64,000 nt of DNA, from assembly GCA_045046885.1 (NCBI GenBank), contig JASFYX010000029.1, positions 1 through 64,000 on the forward strand, given 5' to 3'. Below the pieces are notes generated by a model that was given only the letters and a program-made list of their open reading frames with translations, was not told the origin of the DNA and did no database searches. Position numbers and translations under genes: made by a program. The DNA is from CG1-02-35-72 sp045046885. Lineage in GTDB: Bacteria; Bacteroidota; Bacteroidia; Flavobacteriales; Flavobacteriaceae. Of the stretch, positions 1 to 8,533 are shown piece by piece; within the stretch, counting starts at the first letter, position 1; every line of letters begins with the position of its first letter.

Positions 1-34
1 GTTTTATGGAAGTGTTTAAACCCACTGTATAAAG

Positions 35-586
35 ATGCATGAATTACAATTTATATTAAATGAGCGCAAGAATACTTTAGATACTCTTATGATGGAGTTA
101 ATGATTTCTGAGGTAAAAGAAACTGACGCCATTTTTTTAAATAGTAATACCGTTTTAAATATGGGCTTATGCAATGCTTTTTTAAAACGATTTGATAATT
201 ATGTCGGGAATTTTATCTACACAATTGAGCTAGAAAGTCAAGGAGAAACTGATTTTATAAAGCAAAGTTTTGAAAGCTTTCAGCGTTCTAATAAGTTATT
301 ATCTAATACAGCTAGGCGTCATGTTTCTATATTTAATAAAACAAACAGTAGAATCTTATATGTAGGTGTAAAATGCAGCAGGATTAAAAATAGAATTAAA
401 CAACATTTGGGTTATGGTCCCTCTAAGTCTACGGCATTACATTTATGTCATTGGGTGCCAGAAGATGTGAATCTTAAAATAGAAGTGTATAAAATAAGTT
501 CTTCAAACCAAGAGTATTTAAAATTTCTAGAAAAAGGTTTTTGGGATACGCTTCAACCTATGTTTGGCAAACGTAAAGTTATTTAA
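35..586 (+). CDS. GIY-YIG nuclease-like protein
   Basis: A 183-residue protein that I read as a distant GIY-YIG fold. Residues about 97-111 (SIF, ten residues, then ILYVGV) fit the GIY...YIG strand pair. RIKNRIKQHLG (116-126) supplies the conserved arginine helix, and E166 in FLEKGFW followed by LQPMFGKR fits the conserved glutamate and the C-terminal proline/asparagine element. The first 95 residues have no motif I recognise. An in-frame stop 16 bases upstream of the ATG supports this start. Family members cut or nick DNA, but no substrate can be inferred here, and the gene stands alone, convergent with dut. It could also be a non-catalytic relative. Confidence 0.6.
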   Translation: MHELQFILNERKNTLDTLMMELMISEVKETDAIFLNSNTVLNMGLCNAFLKRFDNYVGNFIYTIELESQGETDFIKQSFESFQRSNKLLSNTARRHVSIFNKTNSRILYVGVKCSRIKNRIKQHLGYGPSKSTALHLCHWVPEDVNLKIEVYKISSSNQEYLKFLEKGFWDTLQPMFGKRKVI

Positions 587-589
587 CAA

Positions 590-1021
590 TTATTTACCAG
601 TACTACCAAATCCACCTTTACCTCTTTCTGTAGTTTCTAAAACACTCACTTCTTGCCACGAAGCTTGTTCGTGTTTGGCAATCACTAGTTGCGCAATGCG
701 TTCGCCATCTTGAATTGTAAATGTGGTATTTGATAAATTGACTAAAATAACACCAATCTCACCACGATAATCGGCATCAATAGTGCCAGGTGTATTTAAA
801 ACTGTGACACCAAATTTATAAGCCAAGCCACTGCGAGGTCTAACTTGCGCTTCAAATCCAATCGGTAAAGCTATAAATAGCCCCGTTTTAATGAGGACGT
901 GTTCTAATGGTTTTAAAATTATTGAGTTATCTATATTGGCCCTTAAATCCATTCCCGCAGAAGCTGCTGTTTCGTATTTTGGTAAAGCGTGTTTTGATTT
1001 ATTTATTATTTGAATTGTCAT
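590..1021 (-). CDS. dut: dUTP diphosphatase (dUTPase)
   Basis: Hydrolyses dUTP to dUMP and pyrophosphate, keeping uracil out of DNA and supplying dUMP for thymidylate synthesis. All five trimeric dUTPase motifs are present in 143 residues: AGMDLRA (22-28), RPRSGLA (61-67), [11 protein letters not shown] (79-89) with the catalytic aspartate, GERIAQLVI (about 106-114) and the glycine-rich C-terminal [10 protein letters not shown] that closes over the neighbouring active site. Length is typical of the homotrimeric family. The start overlaps the end of the flippase gene by four bases (ATGA), so the two are probably co-transcribed and translationally coupled. Confidence 0.97.
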   Translation of the reverse strand: MTIQIINKSKHALPKYETAASAGMDLRANIDNSIILKPLEHVLIKTGLFIALPIGFEAQVRPRSGLAYKFGVTVLNTPGTIDADYRGEIGVILVNLSNTTFTIQDGERIAQLVIAKHEQASWQEVSVLETTERGKGGFGSTGK

Positions 1022-2472
1022 TTTTTAAAAATGGTTTTAAGTTCGTTTTTTTCATTCATCAGTATAAAACCAATAAATAAAATTATAAAGAGTGTAGAAA
1101 CGATATAATTCTCTTTGAAATATTTGTATGATATAAACGATAGTCCTACAGAAAGAAAAGTGTAAAGTAAAACTTTTTTGACGTTATAGGGGACTTTGTA
1201 GTATTTTCTTCCGTAAAAATAGGAGGTAATTGTCATAAGACCATAAGCGAATAATGTGGCCCAAGCAGAAGCCATAAAACCAATTCTAGGAATAAAAACA
1301 AGATTTAAAACGATGGTGATAATGGCACCAAAAATAGAGAGGTACATGCCGTATTGTGTTTTGTCGGTTAGTTTATACCAAACAGATAAGTTGTTATAAA
1401 TGCCTAGAAAAAGATTGGCTAGTAAAATAATAGGAACGATGGCTAAAGCCTGATAATATTCGGGTTTACCCAATAAAATACCAGCAAATAAATTGATGTA
1501 TACAATTACAATTAACATAAATAAAGCACCAACTATTGTAAACCACGTCAATATTTTGGCATAGGTTTCTTTAGCATTTTTTTTATGTGCGTGATTAAAA
1601 AAGAAAGGTTCGGCTCCCAATCTAAAAGCCATAATATAAAGTGTCATAAAAACACCTAGTTTGTAACACGCGGCGTAAATACCCATTTGTGTTTTACCCA
1701 GCATATCTCCCAGTAAAAGTTTGTCTAAATTTTCGTTAGTGATATAAGCCAAACCGCCTACCATGATAGGCCAACCATAGGTCATCATTTTTTTTAGAAT
1801 TGTAGTGTCAAATGACATTTTGAATTTTAAAATATTTGGTAAAAGCATTAAAAAGGTCACAAAGCTGGCTATAAGATTGGCAATAAAAATAAATACAACT
1901 GTGGGTGTTTCATTGTAAAAATCGGTTAAAAATAGCGGTAGATTTATTTTGTTTTTTAGAGCATACGGAATAAACCATAAAAAGAAAACATTAAAAATGG
2001 CATATATAAATATGTTGGCTAATTTGTAAAAAGTGAATTTAAGAGGTTTGTTTGTTACACGTAAATAAGCATAAGGAATAACCACCAACAAATCTAAAGC
2101 GGTAACGAGTGTCAGTATTTTTAAATAAAGGGGATTGGCAAATCCTAATAATTCTGAAATTGAATTATTGAAAGCTAATAAAACAATTAAAAAAATACCT
2201 GTAGAAAATAATAAAGTTATAAATGCTGTGCTTACTATTTTGCCTTTTTCTTTTTCGCGCGAAAAAAATCTAAAAAAGGACGTTTCTAATCCGAAAGTTA
2301 AAAAGGCAATAAAATAAGCTGCAAATACAAAATACCAAGTATTATCGGCATAATTAGCAGATTTTAAAGTGCTTGTGTGTAGTTTAGTAAGTAAAATATT
2401 AATGGCACGCGGTAAAACCGCGGCTATACCGTAGATAACAGTGTCTTTAAAAAAGTTTTTTAATGTGCTCAA
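1018..2472 (-). CDS. Polysaccharide flippase, Wzx/MATE-like
   Basis: A 484-residue integral membrane protein with about 12-14 hydrophobic segments spread along its length, in the multidrug/oligosaccharidyl-lipid/polysaccharide flippase superfamily. The layout resembles the polysaccharide biosynthesis (Wzx-like) branch, which moves undecaprenyl-linked sugars across the inner membrane. The central segment with the short motif [20 protein letters not shown] is typical of that branch. No glycosyltransferases lie next to it, so its sugar substrate cannot be predicted. It is followed directly by dut. A -7 box lies just upstream, inside the U-tract of the rpmA terminator. Confidence 0.8.
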   Translation of the reverse strand: MSTLKNFFKDTVIYGIAAVLPRAINILLTKLHTSTLKSANYADNTWYFVFAAYFIAFLTFGLETSFFRFFSREKEKGKIVSTAFITLLFSTGIFLIVLLAFNNSISELLGFANPLYLKILTLVTALDLLVVIPYAYLRVTNKPLKFTFYKLANIFIYAIFNVFFLWFIPYALKNKINLPLFLTDFYNETPTVVFIFIANLIASFVTFLMLLPNILKFKMSFDTTILKKMMTYGWPIMVGGLAYITNENLDKLLLGDMLGKTQMGIYAACYKLGVFMTLYIMAFRLGAEPFFFNHAHKKNAKETYAKILTWFTIVGALFMLIVIVYINLFAGILLGKPEYYQALAIVPIILLANLFLGIYNNLSVWYKLTDKTQYGMYLSIFGAIITIVLNLVFIPRIGFMASAWATLFAYGLMTITSYFYGRKYYKVPYNVKKVLLYTFLSVGLSFISYKYFKENYIVSTLFIILFIGFILMNEKNELKTIFKK

Positions 2473-2490
2473 TTAATCTAATTGTAGCTA

Positions 2491-2518
2491 CAAATATAAA
2501 AAGAAAACCCTCACCAAA
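2491..2518 (-). promoter_or_regulatory. Bacteroidota promoter for flippase-dut
   Basis: On the minus strand the sequence reads TTTG, a 16-base spacer, then TATATTTG (complement of caaatata, 2491-2498), about 20 bases before the flippase start. The -7 element matches TAnnTTTG exactly. The spacer is one or two bases shorter than usual. Confidence 0.55.
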
Positions 2519-2531
2519 AAGGTAAGGGTTT
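2504..2531 (-). terminator. Rho-independent terminator of rplU-rpmA
   Basis: An 11-base near-perfect stem (AAACCCTTACC / GGTGAGGGTTT on the minus strand) with a 5-base loop, followed on the minus strand by CTTTTTATATTT. It lies about 25 bases after the rpmA stop. Confidence 0.8.
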
Positions 2532-2554
2532 GTTATTTGTAAGTATCTTATTAA

Positions 2555-2815
2555 CTAAGCTTCAATAGGAACTATTGAAATATAAGATCTATTGTCTTTT
2601 TTCTTGGTAAATTTTACGATACCATCTACTTTAGCGTGAATAGTATGGTCTTTTCCCATATAAACATTTTCGCCTGGATGATGTGTTGTACCTCTTTGAC
2701 GGATAATTATGTTACCAGCTATTGCGCCTTGTCCACCAAAAATTTTCACACCGAGTCTTTTAGATTCCGATTCTCTACCGTTGTTCGAACTACCTGCACC
2801 TTTCTTATGAGCCAT
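2555..2815 (-). CDS. rpmA: 50S ribosomal protein L27 (bL27)
   Basis: An 86-residue bL27. It begins [20 protein letters not shown], the conserved N-terminus that reaches the peptidyl transferase centre, followed by the family core [22 protein letters not shown] and [14 protein letters not shown]. It starts directly at the AHKKG sequence, with no Firmicutes-type cleavable N-terminal extension. It lies 20 bases downstream of rplU, the usual bacterial pairing, and the two share one promoter and one terminator. Confidence 0.98.
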   Translation of the reverse strand: MAHKKGAGSSNNGRESESKRLGVKIFGGQGAIAGNIIIRQRGTTHHPGENVYMGKDHTIHAKVDGIVKFTKKKDNRSYISIVPIEA

Positions 2816-2835
2816 GATATTTTATTTTAGGTTAA

Positions 2836-3330
2836 CTATTTTTTTGTTGTATCTTTTTTAGGAGCCGCTTTTTTAGCAGGTGCTTTTTTTACAGCTGGTT
2901 TTTTAGCTGTAGTAGCGGTTGCTTTTTTGGCAGGAGCCTTTTTTACAGTAGCTGCTTTTTTAGGAGCAGTTTCTTCTTTTACAGGGGCTTTTTTAGCAGC
3001 AGGTTTTTTAGCGGCTGCTTTTTTAGTGCCAATGCTTTCAATTTGTATTTCGGTTAAATACTGACGGTGTCCGTTTTTAACTTGATATCCTTTTCTTCGT
3101 TTTTTCTTAAAAACGATAACTTTGTCACCTTTTAAATGACTTAAGATTTTGGCTTCTACAGAAGCATCTTTTATAGCTGGGGCGCCAATAGTTACTTTGC
3201 CATCGTCAATTAAAAGCACATTGTTAAAACTAACTTTAGTGCCTTCTTTTTCTTGTAAACGATGTACAAATACCTTTTGGTCTTTTTTAACTTTAAACTG
3301 TTGCCCTGCTATCTCTACAATTGCATACAT
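2836..3330 (-). CDS. rplU: 50S ribosomal protein L21 (bL21) with Lys/Ala tail
   Basis: The first ~103 residues are an ordinary bL21, from MYAIVEIAGQQFKV to the rRNA-binding end with FKKKRRKGYQVKNGHRQ. After that comes a ~60-residue low-complexity tail made of repeated KKAPAKKA / KKPAAKK units with a few threonines and glutamates. The tail resembles histone H1-type basic tails and is absent from classical bL21 (about 103 residues). It could bind rRNA or other polyanions, but this is inference. The promoter upstream is close to consensus. Confidence 0.96.
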   Translation of the reverse strand: MYAIVEIAGQQFKVKKDQKVFVHRLQEKEGTKVSFNNVLLIDDGKVTIGAPAIKDASVEAKILSHLKGDKVIVFKKKRRKGYQVKNGHRQYLTEIQIESIGTKKAAAKKPAAKKAPVKEETAPKKAATVKKAPAKKATATTAKKPAVKKAPAKKAAPKKDTTKK

Positions 3331-3378
3331 AAGTATTTGTTATTTTCTTTAATTAAATTATGCTTAAATAAGCGGGTG

Positions 3379-3409
3379 CAAATATACGTTTAATTTGTAA
3401 TATTCCAAA
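3379..3409 (-). promoter_or_regulatory. Promoter of rplU-rpmA
   Basis: On the minus strand: TTTG (3406-3409), a 19-base spacer, then TATATTTG (3379-3386) followed by CA. This is a near-ideal Bacteroidota primary-sigma promoter. The predicted start leaves a 5' leader of about 42-45 bases before rplU. Confidence 0.8.
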
Positions 3410-3525
3410 TACAATTATAGGGGTTTTTTTCCTGGCAAATAGGAGGGGAATTTTAACTTTAATTTAGTGTATGATACAGACTTAATTTTGTAGATTTGGG
3501 CTACTTAAAAATTAAATTAATACTT

Positions 3526-4854
3526 ATGAAATTAAAATTTTTCACTATCTCTTGTTTTTTAGCTTTGGCGACTACTGCAGTAGCCCAACAAGTTAAATTT
3601 GAAGAGTACGATTTAAATAACGGCTTACATGTTATTTTACATCAAGACAACACGGCTCCAGTGGTAACAACCTCTGTTATGTACCATGTAGGGGCTAAAA
3701 ATGAGGTTAAAAACCGTACAGGTTTTGCACATTTTTTCGAGCACCTTTTATTCGAAGGTACTAAAAATATTAAAAGAGGTGAGTGGTCTAAAATTGTAGC
3801 AGCCAATGGTGGTTATGACAATGCTAATACTACAGACGACAGGACTTACTATTTCGAAACTTTTCCGTCAAATAATGTCGAGTTAGGTTTGTGGATGGAA
3901 TCTGAACGTATGTTTGAGCCCATTATCAATAAAATTGGGGTTGATACGCAAAATGAAGTTGTTAAAGAAGAAAAACGTATGCGTGTAGATAACAGTCCTT
4001 ATGGTCATTTTGTTGAACAAATAAAATTAAAATTGTTTACAAATCATCCTTATCGTCATACAACTATTGGATTGATGAAAGATTTAGACGATGCTTCTTT
4101 AGATGAATTTTTAGCTTTTAATCATAAATTTTATGTGCCTAATAATGCTACTTTGGTTGTAGCAGGCGATATAGATATTGCCAAAACAAAAGCTATGGTA
4201 ACTAAATACTTTAGTACCATCCCAAAAGGGAAAGCTGTAACTTATACTAAAATTAAAGAAGCACCCATAACATCTGAATTAAAAGGAGAATACCACGATC
4301 CTAATATTCAAATTCCGGCTTTAATGGCAGCCTACCGTACACCATCTATGAAAGAGCACGATGCTTATGTATTAGATATGGTTTCTACGCTTTTAAGCGA
4401 TGGGAAAAGTTCACGTATGTACAAACAAATGGTTGACGTTGATAAAAAAGCATTGGCAGTTGGCGCTATAAATATGAGTCAAGAAGATTATGGTATGTAC
4501 ATTGTTTATGCTTTACCTCTAGGGAAAGTAAATCTAGACGAAGTTCTAGCAGATATGGAAACGCAGATTAATAAAGTGCAAACCGAATTGATTTCAGAAA
4601 AAGAATACCAAAAATTGCAAAATAAATTCGAAAATCAATTTGTTAATTCAAATGCGAGTATTCAAGGTATTGCCAGCTCTTTAGCACGTTACCATATGCT
4701 TTATGGTAATACAAATCTTATTAACGATGAAATTAAAATATATCGTTCAATAACACGTGAAGAAATTAGAGATGTTGCTAAAAAGTACCTCAATAAAAAC
4801 CAACGTTTGGTTTTAAAATATTTACCTAAAGCTAAAACGGACACAAAAAAATAG
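3526..4854 (+). CDS. Secreted M16 family zinc peptidase (active member)
   Basis: A 442-residue pitrilysin/insulinase-family peptidase with an N-terminal signal peptide (MKLKFFTISCFLALATTAVA, then QQ), so it is probably periplasmic. The inverted zinc motif HFFEH lies at residues 69-73, and the third ligand is expected in NEVVKEEKR about 77 residues later. A C-terminal M16_C region follows. I start it at the ATG that begins the signal peptide. An upstream in-frame TTG would only add ten unlikely residues. It is followed five bases later by a second M16-family gene lacking the zinc motif. Paired active and inactive M16 subunits are a known arrangement, as in mitochondrial processing peptidase and many bacteria. 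Confidence 0.92.
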   Translation: MKLKFFTISCFLALATTAVAQQVKFEEYDLNNGLHVILHQDNTAPVVTTSVMYHVGAKNEVKNRTGFAHFFEHLLFEGTKNIKRGEWSKIVAANGGYDNANTTDDRTYYFETFPSNNVELGLWMESERMFEPIINKIGVDTQNEVVKEEKRMRVDNSPYGHFVEQIKLKLFTNHPYRHTTIGLMKDLDDASLDEFLAFNHKFYVPNNATLVVAGDIDIAKTKAMVTKYFSTIPKGKAVTYTKIKEAPITSELKGEYHDPNIQIPALMAAYRTPSMKEHDAYVLDMVSTLLSDGKSSRMYKQMVDVDKKALAVGAINMSQEDYGMYIVYALPLGKVNLDEVLADMETQINKVQTELISEKEYQKLQNKFENQFVNSNASIQGIASSLARYHMLYGNTNLINDEIKIYRSITREEIRDVAKKYLNKNQRLVLKYLPKAKTDTKK

Positions 4855-4859
4855 AATAT

Positions 4860-6917
4860 ATGAAGACTAAAATTTTTACATTAGTAATAAGCCTTTTGTT
4901 TACATTAAACATCTCGGCACAATTAGATAGAAGCATTAGACCTAAACCAGGGCCAGCTCCTAAAATAAACTTAGGAACACCAGCCACGTTTACTCTTAAA
5001 AATGGCCTTAAAGTATTGGTGGTAGAAAATCATAAATTACCACGCGTATCGGCAACTTTAACAATAGACAATAGTCCTGTTATTTTTGGTGATAAAAAAG
5101 GAGAAGACGATTTATTAGGAGCTTTAATGGGTAATGGTACAACTAATATCTCTAAAGATAAATTTAATGAAGAAGTAGATTATTTAGGAGCGCGTCTTAA
5201 TTTTTGGGATACAGGTGCTAGCGCCAGTTCTCTCACTAAGTACTTTGAAAGAATTGTAAGCCTTATGGCCGATGGTGTTAAAAATCCATTATTCACGCAA
5301 GAAGAATTTGATGCAGAGAAGACAAAACTTTTAGAAGGTCTTAAAAATCAAGACACCGATGTAAAAGCTATTGCTAGACGTATTCAAAATATTGTAGCCT
5401 ATGGTAAAGGACATCCTTATGGCGAATATACTTCAAAAAATACTGTTAATAAAGTTACTTTGGCAGATGTTATAAATTATTACAAAGCCAATTACAGACC
5501 TAATAATGCTTACCTTGTTGTAGTTGGAGATATAAATGTGAAGACCGCTAAAAAATTGATTAAGAAACAGTTTAAAGGCTGGAAAGCAGGTGCAATTGTA
5601 AAAACCGATTTACCTGTATTGAAAAAACGCGCTAAAACAACTGTTTATTTTGTAGATATGCCCAATGCTGTTCAGTCTGAAGTAGCTATAATAGATATGT
5701 CTAATCTTAAAAAAACAAGCTCAGATTATTTTGACATGCTTTTGGCTAATAAAATTCTAGGTGGTGGTGCAACTGCGCGCTTATTTATGAATTTAAGAGA
5801 AGATAAAGCTTTTACTTATGGTGCCTATTCACGTTTACAACTGAGAAAATATGGGCCAAGTCGTTTTAGTGCTTCTGCAAGTGTACGTAACGCTGTAACA
5901 GATAGTGCTGTGGTTGAATTTATGAAAGAAATTAAAAAAATTCGTTCAGAAAAAGTCAGTGTAAAAGAGTTAAAAGATGCCAAAGCAAATTATGTGGGTA
6001 GTTTTGTAATGGCTTTAGAAAGACCTGCAACAATTGCACAATATGCTTTAGCTATTCAACGTGATAATTTACCAGCCGATTTTTATACAACTTATCTTCA
6101 AAAATTAAATGCTGTAAATGTTGATGGTGTTCAATTAGCTTCAAATAAATATATAGCATTTAACAAAGAAGCTATTGTGATTGTTGGTAAAGCTGCCGAT
6201 GTATTACCGAACTTAGAAAAGTTGCCTTACCCTATAGTATATCTTGATAAATATGGAAACAACACTAAAAAACCTGTTATAAATATTCCAATTCCTAAAG
6301 GCGTTACAGCCACAACTGTTTTAAACGCTTATTTTAAAGCTATTGGTGGTGTTGATAAAGTGAAAGCTGTAAAAACAGCTATGTATAATTATGAAGCTAC
6401 TATGCAAGGTATGACACTTGCTTTAACAGTTAAAGCAATGGCGCCAAACTCTGTAAATGTAACTATGTCTATGATGGGGAATGTGATGTCTAAACAAGTT
6501 TTTGATGGCGAAAAAGCTTACGCTGAAGGACGTGGTCAAAAAAAGGAAATTACGGGAGCTCCTTTGGATAAAATGAAATCTGAAACAACACCTTTTGGTG
6601 AAATAGGCTATTTAAAAACAGCTAAGCTTCTTAAAATTGAAAAAGTAGATGGTGAAAATGCTTATGTTTTAGAAGTTGCTAAAAACACAAAAGCATTTTA
6701 CAGTACTAATACCGGTTTAAAATTAAAAGAAGTCACTACTCAAAAATTACCTAATGGTAAAGAAATGAGTCAAGCTGTTAGTTTTTCTGATTATAAAGCC
6801 GTTAATGGTATAATGGTTCCTTATAACAGAAATATGATAATTGGTCCTCAAACCATAAAATTTAAACTTCTTTCTGTAAAGTTAAACGAAGGTGTAACAA
6901 AAGACGATTTTAAATAA
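4860..6917 (+). CDS. Secreted M16-family partner protein with C-terminal LolA-like domain
   Basis: A 685-residue secreted protein (signal peptide ending near NISAQ). Residues about 35-460 resemble two M16 domains, but where HxxEH should be the sequence reads LLGALMGNGT (about 85-94), so zinc binding and catalysis are not expected. The M16_C part around NAYLVVVGDINVKTA is well kept. Residues about 485-685 form an extra domain beginning with YFKAIGGVDKVKAVKT that resembles the outer-membrane-lipoprotein-sorting/LolA-like beta fold common in Bacteroidota secreted proteins. It sits five bases behind the active M16 gene and probably forms a heterodimer with that product. Confidence 0.87.
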   Translation: MKTKIFTLVISLLFTLNISAQLDRSIRPKPGPAPKINLGTPATFTLKNGLKVLVVENHKLPRVSATLTIDNSPVIFGDKKGEDDLLGALMGNGTTNISKDKFNEEVDYLGARLNFWDTGASASSLTKYFERIVSLMADGVKNPLFTQEEFDAEKTKLLEGLKNQDTDVKAIARRIQNIVAYGKGHPYGEYTSKNTVNKVTLADVINYYKANYRPNNAYLVVVGDINVKTAKKLIKKQFKGWKAGAIVKTDLPVLKKRAKTTVYFVDMPNAVQSEVAIIDMSNLKKTSSDYFDMLLANKILGGGATARLFMNLREDKAFTYGAYSRLQLRKYGPSRFSASASVRNAVTDSAVVEFMKEIKKIRSEKVSVKELKDAKANYVGSFVMALERPATIAQYALAIQRDNLPADFYTTYLQKLNAVNVDGVQLASNKYIAFNKEAIVIVGKAADVLPNLEKLPYPIVYLDKYGNNTKKPVINIPIPKGVTATTVLNAYFKAIGGVDKVKAVKTAMYNYEATMQGMTLALTVKAMAPNSVNVTMSMMGNVMSKQVFDGEKAYAEGRGQKKEITGAPLDKMKSETTPFGEIGYLKTAKLLKIEKVDGENAYVLEVAKNTKAFYSTNTGLKLKEVTTQKLPNGKEMSQAVSFSDYKAVNGIMVPYNRNMIIGPQTIKFKLLSVKLNEGVTKDDFK

Positions 6918-6928
6918 TCAACTAATAT

Positions 6929-6983
6929 GTCATTTTGAGCGGAGTCGAGAAATAAGACATTTCGACTGCGCTCAATGTGACAT
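6929..6983. repeat. Intergenic palindromic repeat (GAGCGGAGTCGAGA type)
   Basis: Left arm TGTCATTTTGAGCGGAGTCGA and right arm TCGACTGCGCTCAATGTGACA are near-perfect inverse complements around a short centre. I recognise this as the kind of short GC-richer palindrome scattered between genes in many flavobacterial genomes. Confidence 0.75.
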
Positions 6984-6992
6984 TTTAAATTC

Positions 6993-7022
6993 AAAAAGCG
7001 GAATCTAACGATTTCGCTTTTT
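6993..7022. terminator. Bidirectional terminator between M16 gene and EamA gene
   Basis: A 13-base stem (AAAAAGCGGAATC / GATTTCGCTTTTT, one mismatch) with loop TAAC, A-rich on the left and T-rich on the right. It can serve both convergent genes and abuts the EamA stop codon. Confidence 0.8.
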
Positions 7023-7901
7023 TTATGCCTTTTTTCTACTCGATAAATAAACCCCTAAAAAGATAAACAAAGAAGCCAGTAATTGTGATATATAAAACTT
7101 TTCACCATCTAAAACACCCCATAAAACGGCTATAACCGGAATTAAATAAGTCACTGAGGACGAGTAAACAGGCGAAGATATTTGAACTAGTTTATTGTAC
7201 AAAGTTTTGGCAATTGCTGTACCAAATAACGATAATAAGATGAGGTAAAATAAAGAAATATTTACCTCGTAGTTAGAGACGTCATAAGAATTAAAGAAGC
7301 CAGTAAAATACAGAATGACTAATGCTGGGATAAACATAATCACAAAGTTTCCAGTAGCAATACTTAAAGCACTTACATCTGCTAAAGATTTCTTTAAAAT
7401 ATTGACATTAAATGCATAGCCAATAGAGGCTAAAACGGGTAAAAGCGCATAGAAATAATTTTGATTGGTATTAACTTTAGCACTAGAAAGAATAAGAATT
7501 ATTGTTCCTATAAAACCAATTAAAACACCGGCTTTTTGGTATTTATTAAAAGTAAAACTAAAGAACATAGCGCCAATTATAAGGGTGTTTAAAGGCGTCA
7601 ATGAATTTAAAATAGAAGCTATGGCGCTATCTATATCATTTATGGCATAAGCAAATAAAAATACGGGAATAAACGTCCCCAAAAGGGCAGTAGTAATAAT
7701 GGGTTTATAATGTTTTCTTTTTAGTTGTTTAAGACTTTTAAATCCAACTATAAATAAAAAAAAGCTCGTAAATAATATTCTTAAAGTGCCTACCTGAATA
7801 GGCGTTAACCCTATTAAAGCTTTTTTCATTAAAATAAATGAGCTGCCCCATATTATGGCTAATATTATAAGGTATATCCAACGTTTTTTAGAGAGGCTCA
7901 T
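7023..7901 (-). CDS. EamA (drug/metabolite transporter) family permease
   Basis: A 292-residue membrane protein with about ten transmembrane helices in two repeated EamA halves. The family signature IIWGSSFILMKKAL lies in the first helix pair, and the second half starts near FYALLPVLASIGYAFN. Such proteins export amino acids, nucleosides or other metabolites; the substrate cannot be read from sequence. I take the ATG giving MSLSKKRWIYL as the start; an ATG seven codons upstream is also possible. It is a single gene, convergent with the M16 pair. Confidence 0.88.
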   Translation of the reverse strand: MSLSKKRWIYLIILAIIWGSSFILMKKALIGLTPIQVGTLRILFTSFFLFIVGFKSLKQLKRKHYKPIITTALLGTFIPVFLFAYAINDIDSAIASILNSLTPLNTLIIGAMFFSFTFNKYQKAGVLIGFIGTIILILSSAKVNTNQNYFYALLPVLASIGYAFNVNILKKSLADVSALSIATGNFVIMFIPALVILYFTGFFNSYDVSNYEVNISLFYLILLSLFGTAIAKTLYNKLVQISSPVYSSSVTYLIPVIAVLWGVLDGEKFYISQLLASLFIFLGVYLSSRKKA

Positions 7902-7966
7902 CTTTAGCTTTGAAAAACGCAAAATTCAACATTTTTTATTTAATAAAGCTAAAGCACAGAATAAAT

Positions 7967-8533
7967 TTATTCTTTCCAACTAAGACTTTCAAGAATGTGT
8001 TTGACTTCGGTTTCTAAATAGTTAACGGCGGGGTAGATAGAATCATAATTTGGCGAAGCGTTAAAATAGACAGCACCAGTTAAAAAATGTCGCGTGCTAT
8101 CTGTAGCGTGAAATTGAATTTGAGAGGCAGCGTTACCCGTAACATTATACAGTGTGGCATACACTTTTTTATTTGGGTTTATATATGGCTGATTAGTAAT
8201 TTCGTCTGCTTTTATTGCGTGGCTGTAAGTCAGTTTTTCGGCGTCTTGTAGCAATAGCTTTAAATTATTTTTAATAGGCTTGTAAGTAATGTCGATTGAA
8301 GCATTTAATTGCGGATAATTTATGGTAACCCAGCATTTCTTATTTATATTAATGTTAGCCAACTTATTGTATTCAAAAGTAAAATCACAAGGACTGTTTA
8401 GAAATGTGTAATGTGGTTTGGCATAGCTTAAACTCAGTTGTGCTTTTGGTTTTGGCAAAGTTGGTTTTGATTGGCATCCCCATAAAAAAGAAACTAATAA
8501 AAGAAAAAAGAAGAAGTGTCCCTTTTTAAACAT
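7967..8533 (-). CDS. gldD: Gliding motility lipoprotein GldD
   Basis: A 188-residue lipoprotein with a short basic N-terminus, a run of phenylalanine/leucine and a lipobox ending at C20 (SFLWGC). Size, sequence style (KPHYTFLNSPCDFTFEYN) and position directly behind gldE match GldD, a lipoprotein required for gliding in Flavobacterium johnsoniae. Its exact biochemical role is not established. The start overlaps the end of gldE by eight bases, and ssb and mutY lie upstream, the same order known from gliding flavobacteria. Confidence 0.9.
   Translation of the reverse strand: MFKKGHFFFFLLLVSFLWGCQSKPTLPKPKAQLSLSYAKPHYTFLNSPCDFTFEYNKLANININKKCWVTINYPQLNASIDITYKPIKNNLKLLLQDAEKLTYSHAIKADEITNQPYINPNKKVYATLYNVTGNAASQIQFHATDSTRHFLTGAVYFNASPNYDSIYPAVNYLETEVKHILESLSWKE

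Noticed and set aside
1..34. Possible tail of an upstream gene
   Set aside because: A stop codon (taa, 17-19) ends a short open stretch, but 16 bases are too few to support any call.
3496..3525. TTG start extending the M16 peptidase by ten residues
   Set aside because: The added residues precede a complete signal peptide that begins at the ATG at 3526.
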